A DNA stretch of 64,000 bases, taken from assembly GCA_022788185.1 (NCBI GenBank), contig JALEVV010000027.1:1-64000 (forward strand), read 5' to 3'. The stretch is from Spirochaetales bacterium. Its GTDB lineage: Bacteria > Spirochaetota > Spirochaetia > Sphaerochaetales > Sphaerochaetaceae. The notes under the pieces are model-generated. The model was not told the origin of the DNA. It worked only from the letters and a program-made list of their open reading frames with translations, and searched no databases. Positions 55,786 to 64,000 of the stretch are shown here, piece after piece (position 1 is the stretch's first letter; each line of letters begins with the position of its first letter). The position numbers and the translations under genes were made by a program.

Positions 55786-56408
55786 TGAAAAAGTTACTGT
55801 TTTCCATCCTGATGGTATTATGTTTCACAGTGGGCATATTATCTGCCACCCAGCAGTATGTTCCCGGTCTTAAGCGCGGATTCATGATTGAAGGTGGTGT
55901 AGGCAAGTACAATCAGATTAATGTCAGTACTATCATCAATAATTCAAAGAATATGTCTGATCTGGACAAAATCAAAACAGGTGTTCCGTTCAATCTTTCC
56001 GATTCTTCCGTAGCCTATACGGAAATACAGGGTGGAGGTCGTCAGATCGGGACCTGGTCAGTGGCAACGAACTATTCGAATGTGAAGCTTACTATTTCAG
56101 CAACTGATCTGGTATGTTCTGCTGATGCCTCCTATCCGGTAAAGTACTGGATTGTCTTCCATATTATGTATGCTTCCTTCAATGAGGATGGCAGCTTCAA
56201 GGAAAACAAGCATGAGGATTTCAGGGTGCTTAGCGGAGAAACCGGAGTTTTTGAAATTGATAATAATCTCGGAGACGAGCCGTTCCCCGTTGTTTCCTAC
56301 AATCAGGACATAAGGGTCTTCCTTGCAAAGGATGTCAATCCCGGTGATGAGAAGTATCCTTATGGTATTTATGAAAGTACCGTGACGATACAGGTTTCAG
56401 GAGAATAG
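55785..56408 (+). CDS. Exported beta-rich protein, cassette gene 4
   Basis: ATG 55785 follows ATAGGAG and overlaps the previous stop. The 207-residue product has the signal peptide MKKLLFSILMVLCFTVGILS followed by AT. The mature protein contains WSVATNYSNVKLTISATDL and ends GIYESTVTIQVSGE, nearly the same closing strand as gene 2 (VSNVTVEVSGE). This suggests genes 2 and 4 are distant paralogues. Confidence 0.78.
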   Translation: MKKLLFSILMVLCFTVGILSATQQYVPGLKRGFMIEGGVGKYNQINVSTIINNSKNMSDLDKIKTGVPFNLSDSSVAYTEIQGGGRQIGTWSVATNYSNVKLTISATDLVCSADASYPVKYWIVFHIMYASFNEDGSFKENKHEDFRVLSGETGVFEIDNNLGDEPFPVVSYNQDIRVFLAKDVNPGDEKYPYGIYESTVTIQVSGE

Positions 56409-56410
56409 TG

Positions 56411-57685
56411 ATGAAGCATGCCATTTCCATTTTATTATTGATGCTTTTGTGCCTTCCGGCTTTTGCCGAGGCCTCATACTTCCTGGAACAGAAGGCAGAT
56501 TGCTTCAACGTTGACCTGGGCTCAGATAAATACATTCATCATACCGATAATGCCTCGTGGATTAGCGGAGGATCAGGAAATGCACCTACTGATTACAACA
56601 GGTATCATGATGATCAGATAATCTGCGTAGTGGGTGTTGAGGGATCTGAATCTGAAACTACACTGAATTTCGAATTTACAGGTCAGGACTGGTATTATAT
56701 TCTCAATGGAACCGATACCAGATATAAGCGTCCGTTCGGAGTTGATCTGGTAGTTCGCGGAAATGTCGGAGGCACTCATACAACCATCTCGGATGTCCAG
56801 CATCTTGGAAGGCAGTCATCCAGTCAGGGCGGTATATCAGCATCAGTCACCCTTCCCAAAACGGACGGGACTGTAACATATAACGGAAAAGCAATTACGT
56901 CTGCATGGCTTGATGTCGTTCTGGTCATGGATCCTTTTGTAAATCCCGACACAGGACTCATCACCCAGAACGGAAGTGATATCACTGATAAGAAGAACGA
57001 AAACTACGGCTTTATAATCGGAACTCAGGATATCTATACATCTTCTTTTATCGTGAAGGTGCAGGATACGAGTCAGAGCTATCTTTTCAATCTGAACGGT
57101 TATTATCAGAGGCGTGATCCGGATGTCAGCAATAATGGATATTCCTCAATCATCAGTGTGTTTCCAAATGCCAATGCCACAAGCTTTGATATTAAGACCC
57201 TCAAAGCCGATAACAGTTCAAAAAGCGTTGAAACAGTAATCGGAGGCTATAATTTCACAACTAACAGTAAAGTAGTATCAAACAAACCGACAGTGGATGT
57301 GGCAAAAGCTTATTTCTTTGTTTCATCAAGTCCGGACGGAAATGTCGAGGGCAAAGAGTTCACGCTGAAGTATGTGAGTCCGATATCAGGTGTAACGGTA
57401 GCTAATCTGAATCAATACAATTCCGTAACTTATGAGGTGGGACTGTCGGGAAAGTCAGGAACTGAAATATGGTTTGACGGGAAGGCTAAATACGGAACCC
57501 TTAATCTTCAGAAAAACGCCATTAAGGCTGTTACGACTGTAGAAAAAGCTTCAAAACAGAACAAGTACACTATAAGGGTATTTGATGAAGGTAACATACT
57601 CCTGCGCATTTCCGGTGATGTGGAAAATCTTTCCGCCGGACGATACCGGTCTGATATTTACTTCCACGTAGTCACCGACTGGTAG
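56411..57685 (+). CDS. Large exported beta-rich protein, cassette gene 5
   Basis: The largest member, 424 residues, with signal peptide MKHAISILLLMLLCLPAFAE. Several beta-rich sections follow (TTLNFEFTGQDWYYIL, GISASVTLPKTDGTVTYNGK, SSFIVKVQDTSQSYLFNLNG), and it closes ENLSAGRYRSDIYFHVVTDW, again a Gly-x-Tyr-x-Ser strand. In pilus-like systems the bigger last protein is often a tip or anchor component, but no chaperone, usher or sortase gene is nearby. Adhesion or surface assembly is only inferred. Confidence 0.78.
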   Translation: MKHAISILLLMLLCLPAFAEASYFLEQKADCFNVDLGSDKYIHHTDNASWISGGSGNAPTDYNRYHDDQIICVVGVEGSESETTLNFEFTGQDWYYILNGTDTRYKRPFGVDLVVRGNVGGTHTTISDVQHLGRQSSSQGGISASVTLPKTDGTVTYNGKAITSAWLDVVLVMDPFVNPDTGLITQNGSDITDKKNENYGFIIGTQDIYTSSFIVKVQDTSQSYLFNLNGYYQRRDPDVSNNGYSSIISVFPNANATSFDIKTLKADNSSKSVETVIGGYNFTTNSKVVSNKPTVDVAKAYFFVSSSPDGNVEGKEFTLKYVSPISGVTVANLNQYNSVTYEVGLSGKSGTEIWFDGKAKYGTLNLQKNAIKAVTTVEKASKQNKYTIRVFDEGNILLRISGDVENLSAGRYRSDIYFHVVTDW

Positions 57686-57693
57686 CTGTCTGG

Positions 57694-57720
57694 GCCTCTG
57701 AACTGTTCAGGGGCTTTTTT
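57694..57720 (+). terminator. Intrinsic terminator of the exported cassette
   Basis: GCCTCTGAA (57694-57702), loop CTG, TTCAGGGGC (57706-57714), then six T residues. Confidence 0.85.
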
Positions 57721-57740
57721 GATGTGCTTCCTTAATCAAA

Positions 57741-57769
57741 GAAAAAGGCTGGTATCTCATCCACCAGCC
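57741..57769 (-). terminator. Terminator for the minus-strand activase operon
   Basis: Read on the minus strand, GGCTGG (57769-57764) pairs with CCAGCC (57752-57747) and is followed by TTTTTC. It lies about 80 bases beyond the 3' end of the 416-residue protein gene. Confidence 0.7.
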
Positions 57770-57851
57770 AAAGGAGGTGCAAACCGATATGGTCTACAAA
57801 ACTACATATTTATTATGTATGTTACTTTGTCTCTTACGTCAAGAAAATATT

Positions 57852-59102
57852 TCACTCACTTTGCTTATCGAGGTTCTCACGGGCAACGGCCAGCATGAGC
57901 TTGATCCTGTTCTCCTGATTGACCTTCGTCGCTGACGGGTCATAGTCGATGGGGACGATGTTGCTCTCGGGATATCTTTCCTTCAATGGCCTTATCATTC
58001 CCTTGGCGACGATGTGGTTGGGCAGACAGCCGAAGGGCTGCGTGCATACTATGTTGGAGTATCCCTTTTCGATGAGCTCAACCATCTCAGCGGTTAATAG
58101 CCAGCCTTCACCCATCTTGCATCCCAGGTCTATGATGCCTTCAGTATTGCCCTGAAGCTCCTTTATTGATGCGGGAGCAAGGAAGCCGTTTCTGTGAAGT
58201 GCATCCTCAAGGGCCTTTTCAAAGGTGTGGAGGTAGGGAAGTGCGATGTGCTTCATGAAGAATGCATATCCGGCTTTCCTTCCATAGTACTCATGATCCT
58301 TTATGCCGTTGGAAAAACCGTAGAGGAAGAAGCCGAGCATCGGAGGAAGCATTACCTCACAGCCCTCGCTTTCCAGAAACTGTTCAAGACTGTTGTTCCC
58401 GAGCGGAGCATACTTCATGTAGATCTCTCCCACGACACCTACCTTTACTTTCTTTTCCTTCGTTACCTTTATGGCGGCAAAGTCATCGCTCATCCTGTTG
58501 AAGTTCTTCCTGAGGTTATGGCCGAAGTATCCCCTGTTCTTCCGGTACATCCTTGTGAGTTTCTGTGTCCACTCTTTTACCAGGGCATCGGTTTCACCCT
58601 TATTGACTTCATAGGGCCTGACCTGATGGGAGAGCATCATGAGCATGTCACCGTAGAGCAGACCGGAAAAGGCCTGCACCAGCATGGGTATTGTAATCTT
58701 GAAGCCGGGATTTTTGTTCATTCCCTGGAAGTTGAGGCTTATCACGGGAATCTGGGGGTATCCTGCCTTTTCAAGGGCCTTGATCAGTAGGAAGTAGTAG
58801 TTGCTTGCCCTGCAGCCGCCGCCTGTCTGCGTGATGACCACGGCACACCGGTCGGGATCGGCAACGTTGTTCTTAATTGCATCTATCATCTGTCCGATTA
58901 CGAGAAGTGCAGGGTAGCACATGTCGTTGTGGACGTACTTGAGACCTTCCTCAATGACGTGGTGTGAGGTGTTCTCAAGGAGAATGCATTTATAACCGTG
59001 AAGGGCAAAGGGTGCCTTCATGATTTCAAAGTGTATAGGGGACATGTTGGGAATGAGGATCGTGTAATCCTGCTTCATGTCCTTTGTGAACGGAGTGCTC
59101 AT
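57852..59102 (-). CDS. 2-hydroxyacyl-CoA dehydratase-like partner of the activase
   Basis: A 416-residue protein that corresponds to the C-terminal part of the ~1400-residue YjiL-type activase proteins. Conserved-looking stretches are EGLKYVHNDMCYPALLVIGQ, VITQTGGGCRASNYYFLL (Cys residues likely to hold an Fe-S cluster), GVVGEIYMKYAPLGNNSLEQ and NIVCTQPFGCLPNHIVAKGM. Here it is a separate gene whose start overlaps the activase stop by ATGA. The pair probably activates a radical-type dehydratase or acts as an ATP-driven reductase; no dehydratase gene is in view. Confidence 0.8.
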   Translation of the reverse strand: MSTPFTKDMKQDYTILIPNMSPIHFEIMKAPFALHGYKCILLENTSHHVIEEGLKYVHNDMCYPALLVIGQMIDAIKNNVADPDRCAVVITQTGGGCRASNYYFLLIKALEKAGYPQIPVISLNFQGMNKNPGFKITIPMLVQAFSGLLYGDMLMMLSHQVRPYEVNKGETDALVKEWTQKLTRMYRKNRGYFGHNLRKNFNRMSDDFAAIKVTKEKKVKVGVVGEIYMKYAPLGNNSLEQFLESEGCEVMLPPMLGFFLYGFSNGIKDHEYYGRKAGYAFFMKHIALPYLHTFEKALEDALHRNGFLAPASIKELQGNTEGIIDLGCKMGEGWLLTAEMVELIEKGYSNIVCTQPFGCLPNHIVAKGMIRPLKERYPESNIVPIDYDPSATKVNQENRIKLMLAVARENLDKQSE

Positions 59103-62002
59103 TTCCTGTCCTCCAGTGCTGCCAGCAGGGACCTCAGTCTTATCCTGACCGCTCCCACGTTGGTTATCTCATCGATTTTGATCTGGGTATATATCCTGTC
59201 CTTCTCCCTCAGGATGCTTCTGACCTCATCGGTCGTGACGGCATCGAGTCCGCAGCCGAAGGAGACGAACTGTACCAGATCCATGTCCTCCTGACCGGTG
59301 ATGTACCTGGCGGCATCGTAGAGCCTTGTATGGTATGTCCACTGGTTGAGGACGTTGACATCATGCCTTGGGGAAAGGGCACTGACGGAATCCTCCGTGA
59401 TCACGGAGCAGCCCAGGCTGGTCACCAGCCTGTCTATACCGTGGTTCGTTTCCTCATCGACATGGTATGGGCGTCCTGCAAGCACAAGGATGTGTCTTCC
59501 TTCCTCCCTGGATCTCTTTACGATCTCAGCGGCCTTACGGGACACCTTCTCATGGTAGCCTGCAAGTTCCTCATAGGCTTTTTCGGCTGCCTTTTTCACA
59601 TCCCTCTTCGGAAGGCCGAAGGTTTCGGCAATTCTCTTAATGAAGTGCTTCTCATTGTCCAGTGAAAGGTACGGGATCAGGAGACGGCTCTTTCCCGTAT
59701 CCTGATTTGCCCTTATCACTTCACCGTAGTAAGCTACGACGGGACAGTTGAAGTGGTTGTTTCCCTTCTCCTCGTCAACGTTGTACGTTGATGAGGGATA
59801 GAAGATGATGTCTGCACCCTTTTCCTTTAGCAGGGCGATGTGTCCGTGCATCAGCTTTGCAGGGAAACACACCGTATCACTGGGCATGCTGCCCTGACCG
59901 AGGGTGTAGACGTCCCTGTTAGACGTGCCGCTCACGATGACCTTATATCCCAGTTCGGAGAAGAGAGTGTGCCAGAAGGGCAGAAGCTCATACATTCCCA
60001 ATGCAAGGGGAAGTCCTACAGACTCCCTCGTGCTTCCTGTGGGCTTTGTCTCATACTCATGGATCAGCTTCTGCTTGTAGGTATAGAGGTTGTACTCATC
60101 GTTGCTGCCGCCGTTCTTCGATACCGGACGGTCACAGCGGTTTCCGCTGATGAGTCTTCTGTCCCTGAAACTGTTGATCGTGAGCAGACAGTGGTTCGTG
60201 CACCCTTTGCATGTGGTGTTCGTGACCTTGTGGCTGAATTCATCGAGCTCTTCCTTTGAAAGTATCGTGCTCTCTGTTTTTCCGTCCCTGTCCGCATGTT
60301 TCTTTGCGTGGAGGGCCGAGCCGAAGGCACCCATCAGACCTGCGATGTTGGGCCTGATGACATCGTGTCCCATCTCAAGCTCGAAGGCACGGAGCACTGC
60401 ATCGTTTAGGAACGTTCCGCCCTGGCAGACGATGTTCTGCCCGAGGGAATCGGCACTCGATGCCCTTATTACCTTATATATGGCGTTCTTGACGACTGAG
60501 ATGGCAAGACCTGCGGAGATGTCCTCGATTGACGCACCGTCCTTTTGGGCCTGCTTGACTGAGGAATTCATGAATACGGTACATCTTGAACCGAGTTCAA
60601 CGGGAGCCTTAGCGTCTATCGCACGGCGTGCGAAGTCGGAGACGCTGACGCCCATTGCCGCTGCAAAGGTCTGAAGGAATGAGCCGCAGCCCGATGAACA
60701 GGCTTCGTTGAGGAATATGTCATCGATTACCCCGTCCCTGATCCTGAAGCACTTGATGTCCTGTCCTCCGATGTCGATTATGAAGTCCACGTCGGGACGG
60801 AAGAACTTCGCACCCAGAAAGTGTGCCTGGGTTTCGACCAGAGAGTAGTCGAGACGGAAGGCGGTCTTCAGAAGGTCCTCACCGTATCCTGTCGATGCGG
60901 CTGCCCTGATCTTTATGTACGGGAACTCCTCATAGAATGTGTTGAGAAAGGAGCTTACTGCCTGTACGGGATTTCCGTTGTTCGGGGAGTATCTGGTGAG
61001 AAGGAGTTTTCCTTCCTCACTGATGAGGCACATCTTGATCGTGGTTGAGCCTGCATCGACACCAAGGTATGCATTTCCCTTGTATGCTCTCGGATCGGTG
61101 CTTTCCACCATTGCCCTGGCATGGCGCTCCTTAAAGGCATTGTATACATCCTTATTCTCAAAGAGCGGGGATAGCTGGTTGAAGTTTCCCTTGCCGCTGT
61201 ATGCGGTGATGAGGGAGATTATCTCATCGATCGTGAGCCTGGTCGTTGTAGGGGAAAGGGCTGCTCCCAGTGCCACGTAGTAGAGGGAGTTCTCAGGGCA
61301 TATTCCCTCAAGCTTCAGTTCCCTGTCAAAGAAGTATCTGAGGCGGGATAAGAAGGTGAGGGGACCTCCGAGGTACACGACCTTTCCCTCTATCTTCCTG
61401 CCCTGTGCCAGACCTGCTATGGTCTGGTTCACTACGGCAAGGAGGATTGAGGAAGCAATGTCCTCAACCTTCGCTCCCTGGTTGATGAGGGGCTGGATGT
61501 CCGACTTGGCGAATACTCCGCAGCGGGATGCGATCGTATAGGTCTGAGTTGATTTCTTCGAGTAGTAATCGACTTCGTCACGGCCGATTCCGAGCAGGGT
61601 TGCCATCTGGTCGATGAATGCACCGGTTCCGCCTGCGCAGGTACCGTTCATCCTTACCTCCAGACCGTTTTTCAGAAAGAGGATCTTGGCATCCTCGCCT
61701 CCGAGTTCTATGATCGTGTCGGTGTCGGGAATGTACTCCTTTGCCGCAACTCTTGTGGCATATACTTCCTGTACGAAGTTAATTCCGCACTCGGTTGCGA
61801 CTCCCATGCCTGCCGATCCTGAAATGGAAAGCGTGACGCTCTCGCCCTTGGCATATGGTCTTACCGACTCCAGCATCTCGGCACTCTTCTGTTTTATCTG
61901 AGAAAGGTGGCGCTGATAGTCAGTGAAAAGTATCTCTTTCTTATCATTCAGAAGGACAACCTTAATGGTGGTTGATCCCACATCAATCCCCAAATGTAGC
62001 AT
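59099..62002 (-). CDS. Acyl-CoA dehydratase activase with two ATPase domains and DUF2229
   Basis: A 967-residue BcrA/BadF/HgdC-type protein. Two ASKHA ATPase domains are present: LHLGIDVGSTTIKVVLLND at residue 2 with CAGGTGAFIDQMATLLG (cluster Cys), and AYLGVDAGSTTIKMCLISEE near 315 with CSSGCGSFLQTFAAAMG. From about 640 a Cys-rich linker (TTCKGCTNHCLLTI) leads into the DUF2229 domain (ALGMYELLPFWHTLFSELGY, GSMPSDTVCFPAKLMHGH). Such activases use ATP to push a low-potential electron into 2-hydroxyacyl-CoA dehydratases in amino-acid fermenters. The ATG lacks a clear ribosome site. Confidence 0.88.
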   Translation of the reverse strand: MLHLGIDVGSTTIKVVLLNDKKEILFTDYQRHLSQIKQKSAEMLESVRPYAKGESVTLSISGSAGMGVATECGINFVQEVYATRVAAKEYIPDTDTIIELGGEDAKILFLKNGLEVRMNGTCAGGTGAFIDQMATLLGIGRDEVDYYSKKSTQTYTIASRCGVFAKSDIQPLINQGAKVEDIASSILLAVVNQTIAGLAQGRKIEGKVVYLGGPLTFLSRLRYFFDRELKLEGICPENSLYYVALGAALSPTTTRLTIDEIISLITAYSGKGNFNQLSPLFENKDVYNAFKERHARAMVESTDPRAYKGNAYLGVDAGSTTIKMCLISEEGKLLLTRYSPNNGNPVQAVSSFLNTFYEEFPYIKIRAAASTGYGEDLLKTAFRLDYSLVETQAHFLGAKFFRPDVDFIIDIGGQDIKCFRIRDGVIDDIFLNEACSSGCGSFLQTFAAAMGVSVSDFARRAIDAKAPVELGSRCTVFMNSSVKQAQKDGASIEDISAGLAISVVKNAIYKVIRASSADSLGQNIVCQGGTFLNDAVLRAFELEMGHDVIRPNIAGLMGAFGSALHAKKHADRDGKTESTILSKEELDEFSHKVTNTTCKGCTNHCLLTINSFRDRRLISGNRCDRPVSKNGGSNDEYNLYTYKQKLIHEYETKPTGSTRESVGLPLALGMYELLPFWHTLFSELGYKVIVSGTSNRDVYTLGQGSMPSDTVCFPAKLMHGHIALLKEKGADIIFYPSSTYNVDEEKGNNHFNCPVVAYYGEVIRANQDTGKSRLLIPYLSLDNEKHFIKRIAETFGLPKRDVKKAAEKAYEELAGYHEKVSRKAAEIVKRSREEGRHILVLAGRPYHVDEETNHGIDRLVTSLGCSVITEDSVSALSPRHDVNVLNQWTYHTRLYDAARYITGQEDMDLVQFVSFGCGLDAVTTDEVRSILREKDRIYTQIKIDEITNVGAVRIRLRSLLAALEDRK

Positions 62003-62251
62003 AATATGAAAAATGGCGATTGTTTATCCTTTTGTCAACTGTCAGATTATGGTTTTTCCCTGTTAATTTTATTTATTAAAAAGAACTGAATGATACTATT
62101 TTATATTGACGTAAAAAATAATATCTGTCAGGAAAAGAATAGGACAAATCATGGCCGTTTTGTATCACAATACAGTCAGTCTGTTACCATGGCGGAAAAA
62201 AGCACGTCAATCGTAATAAACTTCTTTCTGGATTGACGGGGGCTTGCGAAC

Positions 62252-62527
62252 TTGTCCGAGCTTCAGAAATCAGTGTGTCACACTACGAAGAATGAGGCAG
62301 AGTGTGACTTTCAGACGTTAACGAAGGTGTTTCTGAGAGATTATCAGGATTATGATCAGCTGGAAAGAGGATTGCAGGAGTTTGTGGACTTCTTCAACCA
62401 TGAGAGGATTCATCATGGACTGGATTACCATACACCGGATGAGGTATATGAACAGGGAACTTTCCCTGATATTAAGGAGAATGAGGTAGCTAAACTGTTT
62501 CGGATAATTTTACTGATACTGTCCTGA
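62252..62527 (+). mobile_element. IS3-type transposase C-terminal remnant
   Basis: About 90 codons. FLRDYQDYDQLERGLQEFVDFFNHERIHHGLDYHTPDEVYEQG is the well-known end of an IS3-family OrfB integrase core, including the last catalytic-region Glu segment. The preceding DDE portion and OrfA are absent. The ORF-track N-terminus is not transposase-like. The 250 bases before it (62003-62251) contain no other gene I can support. Confidence 0.7.
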
Positions 62528-62686
62528 CGTGTCTCTTGGCTTTAATGTCTGCTGCGTCAGGATAAAAGGAAATGAGGAAAATAAGTGTAAAAATTTTACA
62601 ATATAATTGTTGATATGTGTAATAATATTGCATATATTATTGGTAAAAAGCTTAAGAATCCTTTCTGGCTTTTATCAGGAGTGAAT

Positions 62687-63826
62687 ATGCTGAAAAAGGT
62701 AAGGTTCAGGAACTACAGGTCATTTATTCGGGAGACAGTAATCTCTCTGGAGAAATCTAAACTATCGATTCTTGAGGGAGTCAATACTGAAACCGGTCTC
62801 CTGAAAGGCTGTGCTTTTTTTGGCTCCAATGCATCCGGTAAAACAAATGCCCTGTATTCGATTTCCCTGTTGCTTGAGCTTCTTTTCCTTAATGCACCTG
62901 TCGATCTGGCTTCCCAGATAACTGTTTTTAATGATGAACCTACGGCCTTTTTTGAGTATACCTTCTCTTTTGATGGCGATGAAGTTATTTATTATTTCGA
63001 AATTGACAGGAGCGGGAGGGTTGTCAAGGAAAGTCTGGTCCTGAATGGCGACCGACTGTTGCTCAGGCTTACCAATTCGGCTGAATCATCTCTTACTGAT
63101 AAAAGGTTCTATGATAAGGATGACATAGACGAATATACGCTGTTTATAAGGAATATCTATTTCAATACAAAATTCATGACATTTCCTGTTCTGAGGAAGT
63201 GGTTTGACAGTCTTTCCAAATCGATTTTCATTAATCTGGCTCAGAACAGGACAGTTTCTTTCGGTTTGAGGGCAGAAGAACTGAATCTTCCCACTTATCT
63301 TGATACCTACGGGGATGCGGAAATAAATGCATTCCTTAATTCATTTGGGTTTCCTTACACCATACGATATGATAAAGGTCAGGATAATTCTCCTGCCAAG
63401 CGTTCTTTCGAGGCAAGACTTTCTTTTGTCCGTAAGGATCTGCCACCTGTTCTGTATTCGATGGAGTCATATGGTAACCACATTCTGCTGACGCTTCTGC
63501 CTGCAGTCATTTCCGCAATGAGGAATGGTTCAATGCTGCTTATTGATGAATTCTCAAGTGGTCTCCACAACGAACTGGAAGAGTTGCTGATCAGATATAT
63601 CTACAGGAATTCCTCATGCCAGCTGTTTTTTGTGTCACATTCCACAAACCTGCTCAAAACCAGTCTTCTCAGACCGGATCAGCTATATTCCGTTGACTTT
63701 GATTCCTCCGGAAGTTTTATCAGAAAATTCTCAGAGGAGCATCCCAGGGAATCTCAGAATCTGGAGAAGATGTATCTGGCCGGAGTATTTGGGGGAATTC
63801 CGCTGTATGACAGATCTGATCTTTAA
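62687..63826 (+). CDS. AAA/SMC-like ATPase of a two-gene defence-type locus
   Basis: ATG 62687 follows CAGGAG; the ORF-track start at 62615 is upstream of it. The 379-residue product starts LKKVRFRNYRSFIRETVISL, the family's first strand. Walker A is FFGSNASGKTNAL near residues 45-55 and Walker B is SMLLIDEFSSGLHNELEE near 283. The D-loop/switch strand QLFFVSHSTNLLK follows. This is the AAA_21/AAA15 type found in OLD-, RloA- and PARIS-like defence ATPases. Its end overlaps the next gene by 20 bases. Confidence 0.8.
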   Translation: MLKKVRFRNYRSFIRETVISLEKSKLSILEGVNTETGLLKGCAFFGSNASGKTNALYSISLLLELLFLNAPVDLASQITVFNDEPTAFFEYTFSFDGDEVIYYFEIDRSGRVVKESLVLNGDRLLLRLTNSAESSLTDKRFYDKDDIDEYTLFIRNIYFNTKFMTFPVLRKWFDSLSKSIFINLAQNRTVSFGLRAEELNLPTYLDTYGDAEINAFLNSFGFPYTIRYDKGQDNSPAKRSFEARLSFVRKDLPPVLYSMESYGNHILLTLLPAVISAMRNGSMLLIDEFSSGLHNELEELLIRYIYRNSSCQLFFVSHSTNLLKTSLLRPDQLYSVDFDSSGSFIRKFSEEHPRESQNLEKMYLAGVFGGIPLYDRSDL

Positions 63827-64000
63827 CAGAGACAAATCAATTGGTCAGGTGATATATATTGTAGAAGGCGATAAGACGGAGCATTTGCTTCTTAGAAGAG
63901 TTTTTTCAATACTCGGCTATTCTGTTGTTTCTTACAATAAGAATAATGATTCAGGTATATATCTTCAGGGCCGGAATAAGTATTCCAGAGTATTTATTAT
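63807..64000 (+). CDS. TOPRIM-like partner of the ATPase (3' truncated by window)
   Basis: A 64-codon open frame from ATG 63807 to the window edge, overlapping the ATPase gene. It begins VIYIVEGDKTEHLLLRRVF and continues SILGYSVVSY, which resembles the first strand and Glu of a TOPRIM-type or RloB-like nuclease domain (VEGxxD/E pattern). As ATPase plus TOPRIM-like effector pairs are common in anti-phage systems, this is a reasonable guess, but the catalytic DxD lies beyond the window. Confidence 0.55.
   Translation, partial: MTDLIFNRDKSIGQVIYIVEGDKTEHLLLRRVFSILGYSVVSYNKNNDSGIYLQGRNKYSRVFI

Noticed and set aside
58194-58790. 198-codon plus-strand ORF opposite the activase partner gene
   Set aside because: Shadow of a conserved protein; no start context or domain.

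Overview
The window is bacterial chromosome of roughly 45-50 % G+C (estimated by eye). It has compact operons with ATGA-type overlaps, AGGAGG-type ribosome sites and several lipobox-bearing surface proteins. A duplicated zinc-ribbon protein, a rich set of decayed insertion sequences, a two-gene version of the giant 2-hydroxyacyl-CoA dehydratase activase and an eukaryote-like IleS also occur. My best guess is a host-associated or anaerobic spirochaete (Treponema/Sphaerochaeta-like), but there is no rRNA or other decisive marker, so this is weak.

Layout. 1-910 is a gene graveyard: the tail of an unknown ORF, the last ~60 codons of an ATPase of the DUF4143 group, an unassigned minus-strand remnant and a cupredoxin-like remnant. 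1430-3882 carries an orphan, soluble VirD4/TraG coupling ATPase with an overlapping partner. 4035-5682 holds two broken transposases (IS630-like, and IS1634/IS4-like with an AT-hook tail). 6012-9646 is a tight operon: HTH plus degenerate Fic, D-aminoacylase-type amidohydrolase, HAD phosphatase, esterase. Then come a minus-strand Nudix hydrolase and a GH38 alpha-mannosidase interrupted by one in-frame TGA.

13.4-31.6 kb is a defence island. It contains a C5 methyltransferase with an NgoMIV-like restriction enzyme, a zinc-ribbon protein and a divergent module (ankyrin protein plus a mini FtsK-like protein on the minus strand; WYL regulator plus a uracil-DNA-glycosylase-like protein on the plus strand) around a 12-bp perfect palindrome. 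Three HNH nucleases (one with a DUF3427-like domain), an Ldh-family oxidoreductase, a large protein plus a DUF1998 helicase arranged like Druantia type III, and a Vsr endonuclease with a GNAT-like tail complete it. A second, edge-truncated defence-like pair (AAA ATPase plus TOPRIM-like protein) sits at 62.7-64 kb next to an IS3-type remnant.

31.8-57.7 kb is mostly core genome: a large surface lipoprotein; the branched-chain amino acid operon ilvN-ilvC-leuA-leuC-leuD-leuB-ilvD-ilvB, preceded by a Leu/Ile/Val-rich leader peptide and a readable attenuator; rpmF-acpP-rnc behind tandem promoters; an Rpn-family nuclease with an internal start and a free-standing copy of its C-terminal segment; cca; ileS-lipoprotein-fmdB-trpS; and a five-gene operon of exported beta-rich proteins whose consensus promoter would give a leaderless mRNA. 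57.8-62.0 kb is a minus-strand pair encoding the activase ATPase and its partner domain.

The best candidates for new biology are the divergent WYL/ankyrin/mini-FtsK/UDG-like module, the Rpn nuclease with its extra C-terminal copy, the Druantia-like pair, and the leaderless five-gene exported cassette. I saw no CRISPR array, tRNA or rRNA.
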